Below the pieces are notes generated by a model. That model ran no database searches, was not told the DNA's origin, and was given only the letters and a program-made list of their open reading frames with translations. Below are positions 30,418 to 39,647 of a stretch of DNA of 64,000 nt, piece after piece (the stretch's first letter is position 1; every line of letters starts with the position of its first letter). The stretch is from Afipia massiliensis (lineage in GTDB: Bacteria > Pseudomonadota > Alphaproteobacteria > Rhizobiales > Xanthobacteraceae). Where the stretch lies: the NCBI RefSeq assembly GCF_001006325.2, contig NZ_LBIA02000001.1, positions 124,001-188,000 on the forward strand, given 5' to 3'. The position numbers were made by a program, and so were the translations under genes.

Positions 30418-31308
30418 TTACCGATCCTCAACGGCCGACGCGATGAAGCGATAGATGTCGGTGTGATCGGCATTCTTGTCGAGCGCGGCCTTGGCGTTCT
30501 CCCAGAGCGACGCGATCGTTTCCGCGTTCGACGAATCGAGCCCGACGAGTTTCGACAGATCGGCGGCGATGCGCAGATCCTTGGCCATCAGGGCCAAAGA
30601 GAAGCCTGACGCGAAGGTCTCCGAGATCACGAACTGCTTCATCTTGACGTCGGTGGAGTTGTTCTTGCCGGTCGAGGCGTTGAGTACGTCGATGACAGTC
30701 TCCGGCTGCAGGCCGAAACGACGACCCACCAGCAACGCTTCGCAGGCGGCAACAAGCCCGGCCGCGGAAACATAGTTGTTCAGCGCCTTCATCGCATGGC
30801 CTGAGCCAAGCGGTCCGGTGGCGAAGACCGACTTCGCCATGGCTTGCAGCACCGGCTTCGCGCGTTCCACCAGCGCGGCATCGCCGCCGGCCATGATCGA
30901 CAAGCTGCCGTCGATGGCGCGCTTGACGCCACCGGAGACCGGCGCGTCGATCAGCGCGATCCCGCGCGCGGCGAGATCCTTGCCGAGCGATTGCGTATCG
31001 ACCGGCACCGATGAACTCATGTCGATGATCAATGCGTTCTTCGCAAGAACATCGGCCACGCCCTGCTCGCCGAGTACAGCCTCGCGCACGATCCTGCTGT
31101 CCGGCAGCATGGTGATCAACATCGACGCATCTTTTGCGGCGTCGCGTCCGCTCGCGAACACCTCTCCGCCCGCAGCAGCAAGCGCGTCGCGCGCGGGCGC
31201 TGACGGGTCCGCACCGCGAACCTTGTAACCTGCGGCGATGCAGCGCTTCGCCATGGGCAGACCCATTTGCCCTAGACCTATGAACACAACAGTATCGGGT
31301 GTCGCCAT
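30418..31308 (-). CDS. Beta-hydroxyacid dehydrogenase (3-hydroxyisobutyrate dehydrogenase family)
   Basis: 296 residues, cytoplasmic, NAD(P)-dependent. Rossmann motif FIGLGQMGLPMAKRCIAAGY, substrate motif LIDAPVSGGVKRAIDGSLSI, catalytic Lys in GHAMKALNNYVSA and the second substrate-binding segment MAKDLRIAADL. The substrate within this family (3-hydroxyisobutyrate, tartronate semialdehyde, 2-hydroxymethylglutarate and others) cannot be fixed from sequence. It follows an aldehyde dehydrogenase gene by 83 bp that hold a terminator-like hairpin. Confidence 0.9.
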   Translation of the reverse strand: MATPDTVVFIGLGQMGLPMAKRCIAAGYKVRGADPSAPARDALAAAGGEVFASGRDAAKDASMLITMLPDSRIVREAVLGEQGVADVLAKNALIIDMSSSVPVDTQSLGKDLAARGIALIDAPVSGGVKRAIDGSLSIMAGGDAALVERAKPVLQAMAKSVFATGPLGSGHAMKALNNYVSAAGLVAACEALLVGRRFGLQPETVIDVLNASTGKNNSTDVKMKQFVISETFASGFSLALMAKDLRIAADLSKLVGLDSSNAETIASLWENAKAALDKNADHTDIYRFIASAVEDR

Positions 31309-31346
31309 GGTGCTTATCGATCCGTGTTGGTCTTAGAATAAAATAT

Positions 31347-31372
31347 GCCGGCGCGAGGAACCCCGCGCCGGC
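31347..31372 (-). terminator. Terminator-like hairpin between aldehyde dehydrogenase and beta-hydroxyacid dehydrogenase genes
   Basis: GCCGGCGCG and CGCGCCGGC form a perfect 9-bp stem with an 8-base loop; on the minus strand it is followed by ATATTTTATT. It probably ends or attenuates the upstream gene's transcript. Confidence 0.65.
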
Positions 31373-31391
31373 AAAATCATATCGAACAATC

Positions 31392-32822
31392 TCAAGCTGC
31401 GTTGAAGCCTGCGATCGCCTTGGCTTCGAGATACTCCTCGAGGCCGAACTTGCCCCACTCGCGGCCGTTGCCCGACTGCTTGTAGCCGCCAAATGGCGCG
31501 GTACGCTCGTTCGGCACACCATTCAGGTTGATGTTGCCGGCACGAAGCTGACGGCCAACCTTGCGTGCGCGCTCGACGGTGCCCGCCGAAACATAGCCCG
31601 CAAGCCCGTATGGCGTATCGTTGCCGATTTTTACAGCCTCGGCTTCGTCCTTGGCGCCCATGATGACCAGAACCGGCCCGAAGATTTCCTCGTTGGCAAT
31701 CGTCATGTTGCTGGTGACATCCGAGAATATGGTCGGACGAACGTAGAAGCCCTTGTTGACTCCCTCAGGAAGGCCGACGCCGCCGGCGACCAGCGTCGCG
31801 CCCTCGTCGATGCCCTTCTGGATCAGGCTCTGGATCTTGTCCCACTGCGTGCGGTTGACCACCGGACCGATCGTGGTGCCCTCAGCGCGCGGGTCGCCCG
31901 CCTTGGTCTTGTCGGCGACGGCCTTGGCGATCGCCGCGATCTCCTTGATCTTCGCCTGCGGCACGATCATGCGCGACGGCGCGTTGCAGGACTGGCCGGA
32001 GTTGTTGAACATGTGCGCCACGCCGCCGGTCACGGCCTTGGTGAAGTCTGCGTCATCAAGAATGATGTTCGGCGACTTGCCGCCCAGTTCCTGGCTGACG
32101 CGCTTCACGGTGTTGGCGGCGCGCTTCGCAACGTCGATACCGGCGCGGGTCGAACCGGTGAACGAGATCATGTCGATCCCGGGATGTTCGCTCATGGCAA
32201 CGCCGACATCGGGGCCGAGGCCGTTGATCAGGTTGAAGACACCCTTCGGCACGCCCGCTTCATGCAGGATTTCCGCGAAGATCAGCGCCGACGACGGCGT
32301 GTATTCCGATGGCTTCAGGACCATGGTGCAGCCGGCCGCGATCGCGGGCGCAACCTTGCAGGCGATCTGGTTGAGCGGCCAGTTCCATGGCGTGATCATG
32401 CCGATGACGCCGACGGGCTCGCGCACAACGACCGCCGAGCCGATCGGTTCTTCGAACTGGTAATCCTTGAGAACCTGAAGCGTCGAGGAAAGATGGCCGA
32501 GACCGGCACCTGCCTGCATCTTCTCTGCCATCGGCAGCGGTGCGCCCATTTCATCGGACACGGCGGCACCGATATCCTTCATCCGGGTCTTGTAGACCGC
32601 GATGATCTTTTCGAGCAGCGCAACGCGCTCTTCGCGGCTGGTCTGCGAGAAGGTCTCGAAGGCGCGGCGCGCGGCGGCGACCGCCTTGTCGACGTCGGCT
32701 TTCGATCCAACCGCGATTTCATAGATCGCTTCTTCCGTCGCCGGATTGACCACCGGAATCGACTTTTTGATGGCCGGATCCACCCAGCTACCGTCGATAT
32801 AGAACTGCATACGATTGGTCAT
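31392..32822 (-). CDS. NAD(P)-dependent aldehyde dehydrogenase
   Basis: 476 residues, start at 32820-32822 (MTNRMQFYIDGSWVDPAIKK). Full ALDH fold: PWNWPLNQIACKVAPAIAAG, FTGSTRAGIDVAKRA, catalytic Glu in SQELGGKSPNIIL and catalytic Cys in NNSGQSCNAPSRM, C-terminal NLNGVPNERTAPFGGYKQSG. Substrate unknown. Divergent from the LysR gene, which is its likely regulator, and followed by the beta-hydroxyacid dehydrogenase. Confidence 0.93.
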   Translation of the reverse strand: MTNRMQFYIDGSWVDPAIKKSIPVVNPATEEAIYEIAVGSKADVDKAVAAARRAFETFSQTSREERVALLEKIIAVYKTRMKDIGAAVSDEMGAPLPMAEKMQAGAGLGHLSSTLQVLKDYQFEEPIGSAVVVREPVGVIGMITPWNWPLNQIACKVAPAIAAGCTMVLKPSEYTPSSALIFAEILHEAGVPKGVFNLINGLGPDVGVAMSEHPGIDMISFTGSTRAGIDVAKRAANTVKRVSQELGGKSPNIILDDADFTKAVTGGVAHMFNNSGQSCNAPSRMIVPQAKIKEIAAIAKAVADKTKAGDPRAEGTTIGPVVNRTQWDKIQSLIQKGIDEGATLVAGGVGLPEGVNKGFYVRPTIFSDVTSNMTIANEEIFGPVLVIMGAKDEAEAVKIGNDTPYGLAGYVSAGTVERARKVGRQLRAGNINLNGVPNERTAPFGGYKQSGNGREWGKFGLEEYLEAKAIAGFNAA

Positions 32823-33144
32823 GACGTTTCCTTTACTGGCCGCGTTCGTGCGTAGATATTGATGGAATCGATCGTGCGATCGGTGAATTAGCAGACCGGC
32901 CCTCGCCGGCATACCCGGATCGTACCGCTCTTGCCGCTGAAGCGAAAGACCATTCCCGGTCGTTTCTCATGACGTGCGGTCGCAGCGCATGCGAGGCATG
33001 CGTTCTCCTTTGAGTTTCGAGGTTTCGTGCGGCGGAATGCTGCAGCATCGCCAGCCACAAGCGCCTTTTGAACCACCGCAATCATTTTGACAATAGCATA
33101 GCATATCGGGTTAATATCGACTTCTCCGATATGAGGGACGGTCG
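32823..33144. promoter_or_regulatory. Divergent promoter region between aldehyde dehydrogenase and LysR genes
   Basis: 322 bp with no gene recognised. It holds a perfect inverted repeat CATATCGG (33102-33109) and CCGATATG (33126-33133), 16 bp apart and ending 11 bp before the LysR start; this is the probable LysR operator and autoregulatory site. Confidence 0.6.
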
Positions 33145-34044
33145 ATGGATACCGAGTTGGCGAGAACGTTTCTGACCGTCGTCGAGGCGGGCAACTTCAT
33201 CAACGCTGCTGAACGGCTCCATGTGAGCCAGTCAACCGTCAGCACCCGAATCCACACGCTCGAGAATCTGCTTGGCTGCGTCATGTTCGTGCGCAACAAG
33301 GCTGGCACCACGTTGACGCCGGCCGGTCGTCAGTTTCAGAGACACGCGACCGCACTGGTCAGGACAGTCGCTCAGGCGCGGCACGATATCGGCCTCCCCG
33401 AGGGCTTCAGCGGAGCGCTGGTGATCGGCGGCCGCATCGGGCTGTGGGAAGAATTCCTGCTGCATTGGCTACCGCTCATGCAAAAGGCGACACCCACAGT
33501 CTCCATTCGGGCCGAAAGCAGCCTCGAACCCGAAATCATGCAGGGACTGATCGAGGGCCGGATCGATATCGGCGTGATGTACACGCCGCAAAGCCGTCCC
33601 GGCCTGAAGGTTGAACAGCTGTTCGACGAGCGCCTTGTGATGGTCTCAACCAGCGCCAGGAACGCGCCCGAGCCGCAGGCTGGATATGTTTACGTGGATT
33701 GGGGTCCGGAATTTTACGCGCGGCACAGCGCCTGCTTCCCAAACTTCGGCGGACCATCGCTCACGGCAAACATCGGCTGGCTGGGACTGCAACACGTCAT
33801 GAAGAGCGGAGGATCCGGCTATTTCCCGATGCGGATCGTCCTCCCCCACATCGCCGCGAAACGGTTGCATCTTGTCGCAGGTGCACCTGAATTTTCCGTG
33901 CCTGCGTATGTGGTCTATCCCGTCGATAGCGAACGCGAGGTGATCGCGAGCGCGATCGACATCATGCATCGGCTGGCCAGCTCAGCGACAAAAAGCAAGA
34001 CTGCGGTAAAACCGGTCAAGTACGTAACCCGGGCGAAGCGGTAG
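33145..34044 (+). CDS. LysR family transcriptional regulator
   Basis: 299 residues. N-terminal winged helix (TFLTVVEAGNFINAAERLHV, SQSTVSTRIHTLENLLG), then a periplasmic-binding-like effector domain from GALVIGGRIGLWEEF. Orientation opposite to the aldehyde dehydrogenase suggests it controls that gene. The effector is unknown. Confidence 0.92.
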   Translation: MDTELARTFLTVVEAGNFINAAERLHVSQSTVSTRIHTLENLLGCVMFVRNKAGTTLTPAGRQFQRHATALVRTVAQARHDIGLPEGFSGALVIGGRIGLWEEFLLHWLPLMQKATPTVSIRAESSLEPEIMQGLIEGRIDIGVMYTPQSRPGLKVEQLFDERLVMVSTSARNAPEPQAGYVYVDWGPEFYARHSACFPNFGGPSLTANIGWLGLQHVMKSGGSGYFPMRIVLPHIAAKRLHLVAGAPEFSVPAYVVYPVDSEREVIASAIDIMHRLASSATKSKTAVKPVKYVTRAKR

Positions 34045-34164
34045 CTTTCACGATGCGGCGCCGATGTATCCGGTTCTTCGATACAACCGGCCAATATTTA
34101 TCACTTGCCAACCACTCCTTCGGGGCGAGGATAACAGATGCACACAATCAGTAACGGAGGAACG

Positions 34165-34344
34165 ATGTATCGAACGCCATCCGGACAAGAAACTGTCCTC
34201 GCCAGCATGATCCGGAAAAGTACGGCCTCCCCATGCTGGCCTCGCGACGCCGACATGGAGCAGTCTTCCGAAAAATCTCTCAGCAAACTGGCGTCTTCTG
34301 CGCCATCCGCGGCTGCCGATGCCCGGCGAGACGAAAGAACATGA
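34165..34344 (+). CDS. Small protein translationally coupled to the PAS gene
   Basis: 59 codons starting MYRTPSGQETVLASMIRKST. GGAGG stands four bases before the ATG, and the stop codon overlaps the ATG of the next gene as ATGA (34341-34344). Another ATG at 34138 in the same frame also has GAGGA upstream. The C-terminal half is rich in Ser, Ala and Asp. No family is recognised. The ribosome site and the overlap are the evidence that it is real. Confidence 0.5.
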   Translation: MYRTPSGQETVLASMIRKSTASPCWPRDADMEQSSEKSLSKLASSAPSAAADARRDERT

Positions 34345-34784
34345 CCGCAGTTTCAGCCGGTCTTGCCGATGCGCTGCTGGCATCAGCGTCAGATGCCATC
34401 ATCGCAACCGACCGTGACGGCCTCGTTACTTTCTGGAATCCCGGTGCCGTGCGAATTTTCGGCTTCTCGTCCGACGAGGCGATGGGACAACCGCTCGACT
34501 TCATCATTCCCGAGAATCTCAGGGCACGCCATTGGGCCGGATATCGGAACACGATGGCAACCGGTGAAAGCCGTTATGGCGAAGGGGATCTGCTGTCGGT
34601 TCCAGCGCTGACCAAGAGCGGCCAGCGCATCTCCGTCGAGTTCACGATTGTCATGTTGCGCGACGAACGCGGTCTGCCTGATGGAACGGTCGCTGTGCTG
34701 CGCGACGTGACCAAGAATTTCACGGAGAAACTCGCGTTGAGGCGCGAGGTTGCGGAGCTTCGACGGTCCACCTCCAGCACGTGA
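34341..34784 (+). CDS. Single PAS domain protein
   Basis: 147 residues made of one PAS domain: LASASDAIIATDRDGLVTFW, NPGAVRIFGFSSDEAMGQPL, DFIIPENLRARHWAGY and the C-terminal strands ISVEFTIVMLRDERGLPDG. A short helix (EKLALRREVAELRR) follows, and there is no output domain. It may bind a ligand or cofactor and act through a partner. Start overlaps the preceding small gene. Confidence 0.85.
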   Translation: MTAVSAGLADALLASASDAIIATDRDGLVTFWNPGAVRIFGFSSDEAMGQPLDFIIPENLRARHWAGYRNTMATGESRYGEGDLLSVPALTKSGQRISVEFTIVMLRDERGLPDGTVAVLRDVTKNFTEKLALRREVAELRRSTSST

Positions 34785-35017
34785 ACCGTCTCCGCCGTCC
34801 ATTTCTGAAAACCTGATCTGATTTGACACCGTTCGGAACGAAAGGATAGCGTTCCGCCGACGTCATTCCCGCGACTCCAGCCACGCGCTGGCATCCAAAA
34901 TCGACGCACGTTGCGTTGCAAAAACCGCATCCTGGCTGGACGGCTGGGCAAAAGAATGTGCAGGACTATGATGGATGACGATCAGCCCCTGCGGACAATT
35001 GGAAAAGGCCCTGTAGC

Positions 35018-36076
35018 GTGAGCGAGAATATTGTTGCGGAGACGGCGGAGCGGATTTTTGCGGATCTTGCGGACGCGCAGAACATCAACGGCGCCGCGAA
35101 TGATGGCTGGAAGCAGCCGCTGTGGAGCGCGCTGACGGATGCAGGTCTGCCGCTGTCGTGGGTGCCGGAGGAGTGCGACGGCTCCGGCGCGAGCCTCGCG
35201 GATGGTTTTGCGGTTGCGGCTTCCGCCGGAAAATTTGCGGTGCCTGTTCCGCTGGTCGAAACAATGCTGGCGGGCTGGCTGCTGGCGCAGGCTGGGATTC
35301 CCTCCCCCGCAGGCAGGATGACGGTTGCACCGGCGCGACCGCAGGATCGCGTCGCGCTTAATGCCGACGGTACGCTCAGCGGACGGCTTCGCGGGGTGCC
35401 GTTCGCATCCGAGGCCGCGCATATCGCGGTAATCGCACAAAGTGCGAAGGGATACTCCATTGCACTGGTGGAGACATCGGCCTGCCGGATCGAGACCGGC
35501 GAGAGCCTCGGCAATGACGCATCGGACACCGTGACGCTCGACAATGTCAGGCCCGTTTCGTCCAAACCGGCGCCATCCGCTTTCACGCCGACATCACTGA
35601 TGCAGATGGGCGCGACGGTGCGCAGCCTGCAGATCGCTGGTGCGCTGGAGACGATGCTCGAGATCACCGTGCGCTATTCGAACGAGCGTGTGGCGTTCGA
35701 GAAGAAAATCTCGAAGTTCCAAGCCGTGCAGCACAACCTCGCACGGCTCGCGGGCGAAGTCGCCGCCGCCGTCGCCGCGGCAGGATCGGCCGCCGACGCG
35801 ATCGCAAGCAGTTCGTTGTTCGACGATGCGGTGTTTCTGGAGGTTGCATCGGCCAAGGTCCGCTGTGCGGAAGCCGCCGAGAAAGGCACCGCGATCGCGC
35901 ATCAGGTGCATGGCGCCATCGGCTTCTCGATGGAGCACATCCTGCATCGCTACACGCTACGCGCGTTGGGCTGGCGCGACGATTTCGGCCACGAGAGTTA
36001 CTGGGCGACCGAGCTTGGCAAGTTTGTCGCTGCTCGCGGCGCGGATGAGCTGTGGCCGCTGGTCGCGTCGCGGTAA
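35018..36076 (+). CDS. Acyl-CoA dehydrogenase, short subunit type
   Basis: 352 residues with a GTG start at 35018 (SENIVAETAERIFADLAD after the initiator). ACAD fold but shorter than the standard 380 residues, with a divergent middle part; the C-terminal helical domain has RVAFEKKISKFQAVQHNLAR and HQVHGAIGFSMEHILHRYTL. Next to a larger ACAD gene (33 bp gap), the two probably form a heteromeric FAD enzyme as in small/large subunit pairs of pimeloyl-CoA or steroid degradation. Substrate unknown. Confidence 0.87.
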   Translation: MSENIVAETAERIFADLADAQNINGAANDGWKQPLWSALTDAGLPLSWVPEECDGSGASLADGFAVAASAGKFAVPVPLVETMLAGWLLAQAGIPSPAGRMTVAPARPQDRVALNADGTLSGRLRGVPFASEAAHIAVIAQSAKGYSIALVETSACRIETGESLGNDASDTVTLDNVRPVSSKPAPSAFTPTSLMQMGATVRSLQIAGALETMLEITVRYSNERVAFEKKISKFQAVQHNLARLAGEVAAAVAAAGSAADAIASSSLFDDAVFLEVASAKVRCAEAAEKGTAIAHQVHGAIGFSMEHILHRYTLRALGWRDDFGHESYWATELGKFVAARGADELWPLVASR

Positions 36077-36109
36077 TCAAATCACAATCGAATTTTCAGG
36101 AAATATGAG

Positions 36110-37270
36110 ATGACCGCAGCGCTTCGTTTCGACCAGATCCGTTTGCCGGAAGAATGCGAGACGCTGCGACGCGAAGTGCGTGCGTTCCTCGCCGAGGAGA
36201 TCGCCGCCGGCACCTTCAATCCGCATGAACCGCAGCGCGAGGACACCGACATTCCGGAGTTCAGCCAACGGGTCGGCGAGCGCGGCTGGATCGGCATGAC
36301 CTGGCCGAAACAATATGGTGGTCACGAGCGCACCTTTCTGGAACGCTATGTCGTCACCGAGGAGATGCGCGTCGCCAATGCGCCGACCCGCCGCTTCTTC
36401 GTCGCCGACCGCCAGAGCGGCCCGGTGCTGCTCAAATATGCCAACGAGCGGATCAAGATGGACATTGTACCGCGGATCTGCCGCGGCGAGGTCTGCTTCG
36501 CGATCGGCATGAGCGAACCGAACTCCGGCTCTGACCTGTTCGCAGCCAAGACCAAGGCCACCAAAACCGACGGCGGCTGGCTAATCAACGGGACCAAGAT
36601 CTGGACTACCTCAGCGCACATGGCCGACTACATGCTCGCGATTTTCCGCACCTCGCCGCCGACCAAGGAGAATCGCCGCCACGGCCTGACCCAGTTCCTG
36701 GTCGACATGAAGACACCTGGCATCACGGTCAACCCGATCGAGCAAATCAGCGGGCTGAAGGAATTCAACGAGGTTGTCTTCCAGGACGCCTTCATGCCGG
36801 ATGACCATCTGCTGGGCGAAATCGACGGCGCGTGGAAACAGGCCACCAGCGAACTCGCCTATGAGCGCAGCGGGCCGGAACGGTTCCTTGAGACCTACTA
36901 CGTGCTGACCGAACTCGTGCGCGCACTCGGGTCAAACCCCGACACGCGCGGCGCGGAAGGCATCGGCCGGCTCGTCGCCCAGCTTCACACCATGCGCCGC
37001 ATGTCGGTGTCGGTTGCAGGCATGCTGCAGGCCGGCAAGGAACCTGTCGTCGAAGCGTCCATCGTCAAGGACATCGGCACCATCTGGGAGCAGCAGTTGC
37101 CGCACCGGGTGCGCGACCTTGCGGCTTTCATTGACTTTGACGCGTCCAACCACCAGACGCTGGAAGATCAGCTCACGTTCGCCATCAAGACCGCACCAAA
37201 ACTGACAATCCAGGGCGGCACCACCGAAGTCCTGCGCGGCATCATCGCGCGCGGACTCGGGCTACGCTGA
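36110..37270 (+). CDS. Acyl-CoA dehydrogenase, large subunit type
   Basis: 386 residues. FAD-binding motifs FAIGMSEPNSGSDLFAAKTK and WLINGTKIWTTSAHMADYML, and the C-terminal IQGGTTEVLRGIIARGLGLR. Forms a three-gene operon with the smaller dehydrogenase before it and an enoyl-CoA hydratase 31 bp after it, suggesting one round of beta-oxidation of a specific acyl-CoA. Confidence 0.92.
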   Translation: MTAALRFDQIRLPEECETLRREVRAFLAEEIAAGTFNPHEPQREDTDIPEFSQRVGERGWIGMTWPKQYGGHERTFLERYVVTEEMRVANAPTRRFFVADRQSGPVLLKYANERIKMDIVPRICRGEVCFAIGMSEPNSGSDLFAAKTKATKTDGGWLINGTKIWTTSAHMADYMLAIFRTSPPTKENRRHGLTQFLVDMKTPGITVNPIEQISGLKEFNEVVFQDAFMPDDHLLGEIDGAWKQATSELAYERSGPERFLETYYVLTELVRALGSNPDTRGAEGIGRLVAQLHTMRRMSVSVAGMLQAGKEPVVEASIVKDIGTIWEQQLPHRVRDLAAFIDFDASNHQTLEDQLTFAIKTAPKLTIQGGTTEVLRGIIARGLGLR

Positions 37271-37301
37271 GACAACAACAAACATCGAACGAGGAAAATC
37301 A

Positions 37302-38087
37302 ATGAGCGGCTTCACCGATATCGGCGTCGAGAAACATGGCCACGTCACGCTGATCGAAATTCGCCGGCCGCCGCTGAATTTCTTCGATCTCTCCCTGATC
37401 CGCCAGATCGCCGACGCGCTCGGGCAAATCGACAACGACATGGACAGCCGCGCCGTGGTGCTCGCCTCGCAAGGGAAAGCGTTTTGCGCGGGCGCGAACT
37501 TCAACCGGCCTGCGGGCTTTGATGGAGACGCAGCGTCCGGCGACGGCACAACCGGTGACCTTTACCGCGAGGCCGTGCGCATCTTCAGCAACAAGAAGCC
37601 GATCGTTGCAGCCGTCCAGGGCGCGGCCATCGGTGGCGGGTTGGGCCTTGCGGTCTCGGCGGATTTCCGCGTCACCTGCCCCGAGGCCCGCTTCGCAGCG
37701 AATTTCACCAAGCTTGGTTTTCACCCCGGCTTCGGCCTCACCGTGACACTTCCCGAAGTGGTCGGAAAGAACAACGCCGCGCTGATGTTTTACACCAGCC
37801 GCCGCGTGACCGGCGAGGAAGCGTTCAACATGGGACTGGCCAACGTGTTGGTGCCGCAGGATCAGGTGCGCGACGAAGCGTTCAAACTCGCACACGAGAT
37901 CGCAGAAAATTCGCCGCTGGGATTGATGTCAACACGCGCAACCATGCGTGCGGGATTGGCGGATCGCGTCAAGGCGCAAACCGATCATGAACTCGCTGAG
38001 CAAACGTGGCTGCGCGACACCGAGGACTTCCAGGAAGGCATCAAGGCGACCGCAGAGCGCCGCGCCGGCAACTTCAAGGGGCGGTGA
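37302..38087 (+). CDS. Enoyl-CoA hydratase/isomerase family protein
   Basis: 261 residues of the crotonase fold: oxyanion-hole sequences VVLASQGKAFCAGANF and VQGAAIGGGLGLAVSADFRV, then FAANFTKLGFHPGFGLTVTL. Glu residues at the usual catalytic places are only partly conserved, so hydratase and isomerase remain possible. Last gene of the operon; its 3' end overlaps the convergent Wzz-like gene by 14 bp. Confidence 0.9.
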   Translation: MSGFTDIGVEKHGHVTLIEIRRPPLNFFDLSLIRQIADALGQIDNDMDSRAVVLASQGKAFCAGANFNRPAGFDGDAASGDGTTGDLYREAVRIFSNKKPIVAAVQGAAIGGGLGLAVSADFRVTCPEARFAANFTKLGFHPGFGLTVTLPEVVGKNNAALMFYTSRRVTGEEAFNMGLANVLVPQDQVRDEAFKLAHEIAENSPLGLMSTRATMRAGLADRVKAQTDHELAEQTWLRDTEDFQEGIKATAERRAGNFKGR

Positions 38088-39477
38088 CGGGTCCCTTCGG
38101 CTCGTCCATCAGTTCCAGTAGCCATGCAAGGCTGACGCCGAGGCCGAGCCCAATCAGCAAGCTGGTGAGCAGCACACCGATGGGAAACGCCCCGCTGGGC
38201 TCAAGCGGTGCTGTCGCACGACTGAGTATCCGGGCATTCGATCTGTCAGGTTGCTGTTGGCCGCCAAGGTCGCGAGACCGGGCCAGCACAGCCTGATAGG
38301 CAACCCGGCTCGCCTCCACATCCCGTTCAAGCTCCTTGAGACGTGCAACCGTTTCGTTGGACTTCATCAGGTCCTGTTTAGACGCCTCAATACGATTTCT
38401 GAGCTGCGTTACCGACGAGCGCGCCCGCTCCAATTCGCTCGTGGCTGACTGAACAGCCCCTTGGATCGACTGATCCAGCAGCCGTTTTGCTTCGTTAGCC
38501 CGCATCCGCGCAATGATGAGATCGGGATGGCGGGGCCCAAGCGTCTCGGACAGGTCGAGCTCAAGTTGCCTCGCCGCTGCGTAGCGATTTCCAAGCGCGC
38601 CCACGGCTCCTCCGCGAGCCGTGTCGGGAATGCCTCCAGCTTCCAGAGTCTTTCTGGCACGCTGAAGCTGGTTGAGTGTCGAACGCAGACCAGCGACCTT
38701 GGCCTCGGCAGCGCTCATCTGGCCGGAAATCTCGTTCATCTGCTTCTCGGCATTGGATGAACCGGTCGCGACAACCGTCTGGTTCTCACCGCGAAACATC
38801 TCATAGCGTTGTTCCGCGTTCCGCACGCGGGACTGGAGCGTTTCCAGCCGTGGACCGAGAGATGCGGCGGCGCTGGGCGATACTCCCTTGCGCGCCTGCG
38901 CCTGTTCCTCGACATAGCCATCCATTACGGCATTGGCGACACGAGCCGAGGTCTCACGATCCGGTGTGACGACGTTGACGTCGACGGTATGAGAGCCGGG
39001 ATTGCGCACGATGCTGACCGCACGGTCGAGCTGGCGCAGCGCCATCGCGTGCCGATCGACGGCAGGAGCAAGCCCGACGCCGGCCAGAAGCGCGGAGAGA
39101 ATGCCTTTCGATTTGCCGCCAAAGAGCGGATCGGTTTCGAGTTTCTCCTGCGCAATGACCCGATCGTAAACACTGCGCGATGTCATGACGTGGATCTGGT
39201 TTTCGACGCCCGTCGCGTCCGCGTTACCCGCTGCCGGAGCCGCGCCACCACTGCTAACCTGGGCTCCCGGCACGTCGAGCAAAATCCGGCCGGAAGCGAC
39301 ATACTTTGGAGCCGACAGCAGAATCCAGGCAAGGCAAATACCCGCGCATGCAAGCGTCACGGCGGTAATGAATGCAGCCCGGCGGCGCAACATCGCCGCG
39401 ATGCCGTCCACATCCAGGGCGGGCGCCTGAATGCGCGGCAGGTACGCGTCGTGCCTGTCGCTCTCGGATATCGCCAT
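38074..39477 (-). CDS. Wzz/GumC-like chain-length determinant protein
   Basis: 467 residues, start at 39475-39477 (MAISESDRHDAYLPRIQAPA). N-terminal membrane helix (FITAVTLACAGICLAWILLS), large periplasmic coiled-coil region (about 200-400, e.g. NEISGQMSAAEAKVAGLRST) and C-terminal helix (FPIGVLLTSLLIGLGLGVSL). No BY-kinase domain follows. Such proteins regulate polysaccharide export, but no glycosyltransferases or Wza adjoin, so its polymer is unknown. Confidence 0.85.
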   Translation of the reverse strand: MAISESDRHDAYLPRIQAPALDVDGIAAMLRRRAAFITAVTLACAGICLAWILLSAPKYVASGRILLDVPGAQVSSGGAAPAAGNADATGVENQIHVMTSRSVYDRVIAQEKLETDPLFGGKSKGILSALLAGVGLAPAVDRHAMALRQLDRAVSIVRNPGSHTVDVNVVTPDRETSARVANAVMDGYVEEQAQARKGVSPSAAASLGPRLETLQSRVRNAEQRYEMFRGENQTVVATGSSNAEKQMNEISGQMSAAEAKVAGLRSTLNQLQRARKTLEAGGIPDTARGGAVGALGNRYAAARQLELDLSETLGPRHPDLIIARMRANEAKRLLDQSIQGAVQSATSELERARSSVTQLRNRIEASKQDLMKSNETVARLKELERDVEASRVAYQAVLARSRDLGGQQQPDRSNARILSRATAPLEPSGAFPIGVLLTSLLIGLGLGVSLAWLLELMDEPKGPVTAP

Positions 39478-39544
39478 ATTAACGGCCCTACGCAGTACAA
39501 TCCGAGCCAGTTTAGCCCCTCTCCGCGCTCCCTGGGGAGACATC

Positions 39545-39565
39545 TTTGTTCAATGATTGAACAAA
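39545..39565. promoter_or_regulatory. Perfect inverted repeat upstream of the Wzz-like gene
   Basis: TTTGTTCA and TGAACAAA separated by five bases, 68 bp upstream of the Wzz-like start and 83 bp past the hydrolase stop. No T-run follows on the minus strand, so an operator is as likely as a terminator. Confidence 0.4.
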
Positions 39566-39647
39566 ATCTGCCCTCAGACCGGGCCGCTGAAGGCACCTGC
39601 GCCAAGCGGCTGGAGCCACAAACGCCGCGATGAGCCGGATATGCGCG

